This document shows, in pieces, positions 3,789 to 6,210 of a stretch of 6,210 bases of DNA. How positions within the stretch are numbered: position 1 is the stretch's first letter; each line of letters starts with the position of its first letter. Position numbers and translations under genes: made by a program. Location of the stretch: contig JAGKVC010000179.1 in NCBI GenBank assembly GCA_021152595.1, forward strand, positions 1 through 6,210, written 5' to 3'. The notes beneath the pieces were generated by a model. That model saw only the letters and a program-made list of their open reading frames with translations, had not been told where the DNA came from and did no database searches. Source of the DNA: Clostridia bacterium. GTDB taxonomy: Bacteria; Bacillota; Clostridia; Oscillospirales; Ruminococcaceae.

Positions 3789-6157
3789 ACGGCTTTTACA
3801 AATTTGCCATGAGCGTCATGCGCTTCATCATGCCGCTTTGGTATAATATTGACGCGGACGGGCTTGAGTATCTGCCGGAGGAAGGCGGTTATCTGTTTGT
3901 CAGTAATCATCGCAGTATGGCAGATCCGATTCTGATCGGCGTACAGAATCCCGAAACACAGTTCTGTTTTCTTGCAAAGCAGGAGCTGTTTTCCGACGGA
4001 TTCATCGGCTGGCTGCTGAAAAAACTCGGCGCTGTCGCAATCGACCGCGGAACCGGCGATACCGATCCGCTTGAAGAGATCATATTCAGACTGCAAAACG
4101 GCGAGAACGCACTGATTTTTCCGGAGGGGACACGTTCAAAGGACGGTTCACTCGGAAAATTCAAAACAGGCGCCGCACTGATTGCCGCACAGACTGACGT
4201 TCCGGTCGTACCTGTCGGCATTTATATTGATGATGACGAACTGCATTTCCGCAGTACGATTCATATTCGCTATGGTGAACCGTTCCGGATTCCGCAGACG
4301 GATCCGAAAAATCCGTCACCGGCAGTGCTCAAACAGATCCGCAGGGAAATGACGGATCATGTCTCCACGCTGCTCACGACGGATTACGGAATGGGACCAA
4401 AGGCAATCGAACAAAAAACGACATCCAGTTCAGATACCGAAGAAACCGCAGAGCCGAAAAAGCAGCAGATTGCGGAAGAAAATCAGGAATCGGAGGGTAC
4501 AGAAAAGAAAATGAGTAAACAGAATCAGAACGAAAAGAATCACAAGGAGAATCCGGAAGAGGAAAAGGATATCTTCAAGGAAATTGAAGATGAGATCGCA
4601 GACGATATCAAGGATGATATCGACGAGGCTGCGGAAAAAGTTGAGGACGCAGCGGAGACTGTCAAAGAAAAAGGCAAGAAGGCTGTCAAGGATACTGCTG
4701 ATGCAATCGACGAGCTGGATGAAAAGGAAGAAAAGGCTGCGAAAAAGGCCGCTTCTGCTATGAAAGCCGATGCACCGTTCAAAAAGCGCCTCAAGGAAGC
4801 TGACGATGAGCTCGACAAGAAGATTTCCGAGGATGAAAAGGAAATCTTTGATGATGATGAAAAAATCACGGAAGACGATGTTCCGGAGACAGTTGACGAA
4901 CCCGAAGAGAAGTTCTTTGAGGAAGATGATTTTGATGAGGACTTCGATTTTGATGAAAAGCCCGGTCTGTTCGGCGGCTTCTCTCTGAAAAATCCGTTCA
5001 AAAAGAAAAAGAGCGTTGCCGACTTCGACGATGACTTCGATGAGGAAATCGACGAGGACAACATCGACAACGATTATGAAGATGATGATTTTGATGATGA
5101 TGAATATGACGATGAGGCGGTCGGCAGACGGATTGACTACGGTAAGATCGCACTGATTCTTACATTCGTAATCCTCAGCATCTTTGCGATCGACTTTATC
5201 GTTCGCCTCTGGAAGGATTATCAGAATACCAAGGGTATGCTCGATCTCCAGAATCAGGCTTCGACCGTTGAGTCCATGGCAGATTCCAGCATCGCTGAGA
5301 CGGACGTCGCTCCTGCTGAAACCTCAGTCTCGGAAACGCTCGCAACGGAAGTCACTACTACCGAATCGCTTGCAACCGCTGCGACCACGACTACCACAGA
5401 AGCATTTGTTGATAACAGAGACACCCAGACTGTCGAAGTTGACAACAATACCGTGCATTCCGGCAGCCTGATCCTGATCGACGGCACGCATGCACAGCTC
5501 AATGCTCCGGCACTGGTTCCGTTCTCGAGCTTCCCGTATCAGCATCTGCGTCTCGTCAGCACGGAAATGACCGTTGACGCTTCCCTCGCAACACCGATCA
5601 CCAACTGGTTCAATGATTTCTTCGCTGCAACCGGTCTCGGTAATGTCATGGTTTACTCGACTACCGGTACACCGGGTTATCCGCCGTACTCTGTTGCAAT
5701 TCCGGAGCGTACTGCCGGTCTCTCGCTCGATCTCTCGATCCTGAATGAGGCTGCTGCAAGCCACTCTCCGTATACTCCGGACGGCAACTATGCATGGCTG
5801 ACCGAGCATGCCGCAGATTACGGATTCATCGTCCGTTATCCGGCTGGCAAGGCTGACAAGACCGGTCAGGAAGGCATGACATGGCACTTCCGTTATGTCG
5901 GCGCACCGCACGCAAAGTACATGGCTGACAATGATCTCTGCCTTGAGGAATATCTTGAGGAGATCAAGAAGCATACCGTCAGCACCGATCACCTTGAGAC
6001 AACCGTGAACGGCATCAACTACGAAATGTACTATGTTCCTGCCAGCGATACCGGTGCAACCACGCAGATCAAGTATCCGGTTTCTGCGGACGGTTCTACT
6101 CCGCTGATTTCCGGTGATAACGACGGCGGCTTTATTGTCGCAGCCGTGAAGCAGTAA
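3785..6157 (+). CDS. PlsC acyltransferase fused to an acidic, membrane-anchored VanY-like domain
   Basis: One uninterrupted 790-residue frame has five parts. Residues 1-205 form a complete 1-acyl-glycerol-3-phosphate acyltransferase (PlsC) domain, which makes phosphatidic acid from lysophosphatidic acid at the inner membrane face. It has the catalytic HX4D (His42, Asp47), 'AIDRG' at 85-89, 'FPEGTRS' at 112-118 and 'VPVVPVGIY' at 139-147. Residues 206-450 are hydrophilic: a charged helical stretch of LEA/YtxH-like character (about 280-325), a basic patch (KNPFKKKK, 402-409) and a very acidic run (411-444). A single membrane helix spans about 454-475, followed by a Ser/Thr-rich linker (490-540). 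Residues about 556-730 resemble VanY D-Ala-D-Ala carboxypeptidase, with 'WHFRYVG' at 700-706. Arg642 replaces the first zinc His, Asp649 is kept, and Met698 replaces the catalytic Glu, so this domain is probably inactive. Normally PlsC and VanY are separate proteins, so fusion, or two products from one frame, must be considered. Confidence 0.85.
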   Translation: MNGFYKFAMSVMRFIMPLWYNIDADGLEYLPEEGGYLFVSNHRSMADPILIGVQNPETQFCFLAKQELFSDGFIGWLLKKLGAVAIDRGTGDTDPLEEIIFRLQNGENALIFPEGTRSKDGSLGKFKTGAALIAAQTDVPVVPVGIYIDDDELHFRSTIHIRYGEPFRIPQTDPKNPSPAVLKQIRREMTDHVSTLLTTDYGMGPKAIEQKTTSSSDTEETAEPKKQQIAEENQESEGTEKKMSKQNQNEKNHKENPEEEKDIFKEIEDEIADDIKDDIDEAAEKVEDAAETVKEKGKKAVKDTADAIDELDEKEEKAAKKAASAMKADAPFKKRLKEADDELDKKISEDEKEIFDDDEKITEDDVPETVDEPEEKFFEEDDFDEDFDFDEKPGLFGGFSLKNPFKKKKSVADFDDDFDEEIDEDNIDNDYEDDDFDDDEYDDEAVGRRIDYGKIALILTFVILSIFAIDFIVRLWKDYQNTKGMLDLQNQASTVESMADSSIAETDVAPAETSVSETLATEVTTTESLATAATTTTTEAFVDNRDTQTVEVDNNTVHSGSLILIDGTHAQLNAPALVPFSSFPYQHLRLVSTEMTVDASLATPITNWFNDFFAATGLGNVMVYSTTGTPGYPPYSVAIPERTAGLSLDLSILNEAAASHSPYTPDGNYAWLTEHAADYGFIVRYPAGKADKTGQEGMTWHFRYVGAPHAKYMADNDLCLEEYLEEIKKHTVSTDHLETTVNGINYEMYYVPASDTGATTQIKYPVSADGSTPLISGDNDGGFIVAAVKQ
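4492..4513 (+). promoter_or_regulatory. Possible internal ribosome site and ATG start for a separate VanY-like protein
   Basis: GGAGGG (4492-4497) precedes an in-frame ATG at 4511 by 13 bases, longer than ideal. Starting here would give a 548-residue product (4511-6157) beginning MSKQNQNEKN, a natural-looking N-terminus for a cytoplasmic tail before the membrane helix. The PlsC domain is already complete about 37 residues earlier. The sequence alone does not show whether this start is used. Confidence 0.4.
5015..5116 (+). repeat. Low-complexity GAT/GAC-rich tract encoding an acidic run
   Basis: Residues 411-444 of the fused protein contain 23 Asp/Glu in 34 positions, interspersed with Phe, Tyr and Ile. 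They are encoded by near-repeats of GATGATGAT and TTCGACGATGAC. Such a tract can change length by slippage. It lies just before the membrane helix, so it should be cytoplasmic and disordered. Confidence 0.7.
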
Positions 6158-6166
6158 TCAATCACG

Positions 6167-6196
6167 AAAGCCCGGGATTTCGGTCCCGGGCTTTTT
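6167..6196 (+). terminator. Strong intrinsic terminator closing the cmk unit
   Basis: An 11-bp perfect stem, AAAGCCCGGGA and TCCCGGGCTTT, has the six-base loop TTTCGG and runs into TTTTT (6192-6196). It starts nine bases after the TAA of the fused gene. The 14 bases after it to the window edge hold nothing recognisable. Confidence 0.93.
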
Positions 6197-6210
6197 ATGC
6201 GCCTTATATA

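Noticed and set aside
4540..5070. Long minus-strand open frame (176 codons) very rich in Ser
   Set aside because: It is the antisense of the GAT/GAA-rich acidic region, which reads as Ser and Phe codons on the other strand. It has no family resemblance and the + strand frame is clearly coding.

Overview
The window looks like chromosomal DNA from a Clostridia-class Bacillota, most likely a Ruminococcus/Oscillospiraceae relative. The evidence is strong AGGAGG-type ribosome sites, roughly balanced GC, tight ATGA-type gene overlaps, a cmk-plsC pair, and envelope proteins with Thr-rich 'TTTTxEA' linkers of the kind common in Ruminococcus. All genes are on the + strand, in two transcription units that each end in a hairpin terminator. 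The genus is inferred; the gene families are read from the protein sequences.

Unit 1 (left edge to about 2918) starts inside a gene for an RnfD-like membrane protein. It continues with an RnfE-like gene (482-1042), an RnfA-like gene (1026-1583) and a membrane-anchored extracytoplasmic protein resembling the DUF4015 putative glycoside hydrolases (1613-2881). The three Rnf-like proteins are very divergent. The four cysteines that hold the intramembrane [2Fe-2S] cluster in normal RnfA/RnfE (NqrE/NqrD) are replaced by Pro, Ser, Ala and Leu. No rnfG lies between D and E, and no rnfB follows A. This is the most unusual part of the window: an intact-looking but cluster-less, reduced Rnf-like module.

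A spacer of about 200 bp (2882-3119) holds the unit 1 terminator and a good sigma-A-type promoter. Unit 2 encodes cytidylate kinase (cmk, 3120-3788), overlapped by a 790-codon reading frame (3785-6157). That frame joins a complete PlsC acyltransferase domain to a long acidic, charged cytoplasmic region, one membrane segment, a Ser/Thr-rich linker and a VanY-like peptidase domain. The VanY-like domain lacks a zinc-ligand His and the catalytic Glu, so it is probably not a working carboxypeptidase. An internal ATG at 4511 with a GGAGGG upstream, and a change in codon choice, leave open that the VanY-like part is (also) made as a separate protein. A strong terminator closes the unit at 6167-6196.

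Overall, ordinary housekeeping functions (CMP phosphorylation, phosphatidic acid synthesis) sit beside membrane and envelope proteins that keep their folds but have lost the residues expected for catalysis or electron transfer. No RNA genes, CRISPR arrays, insertion sequences or riboswitches were seen.
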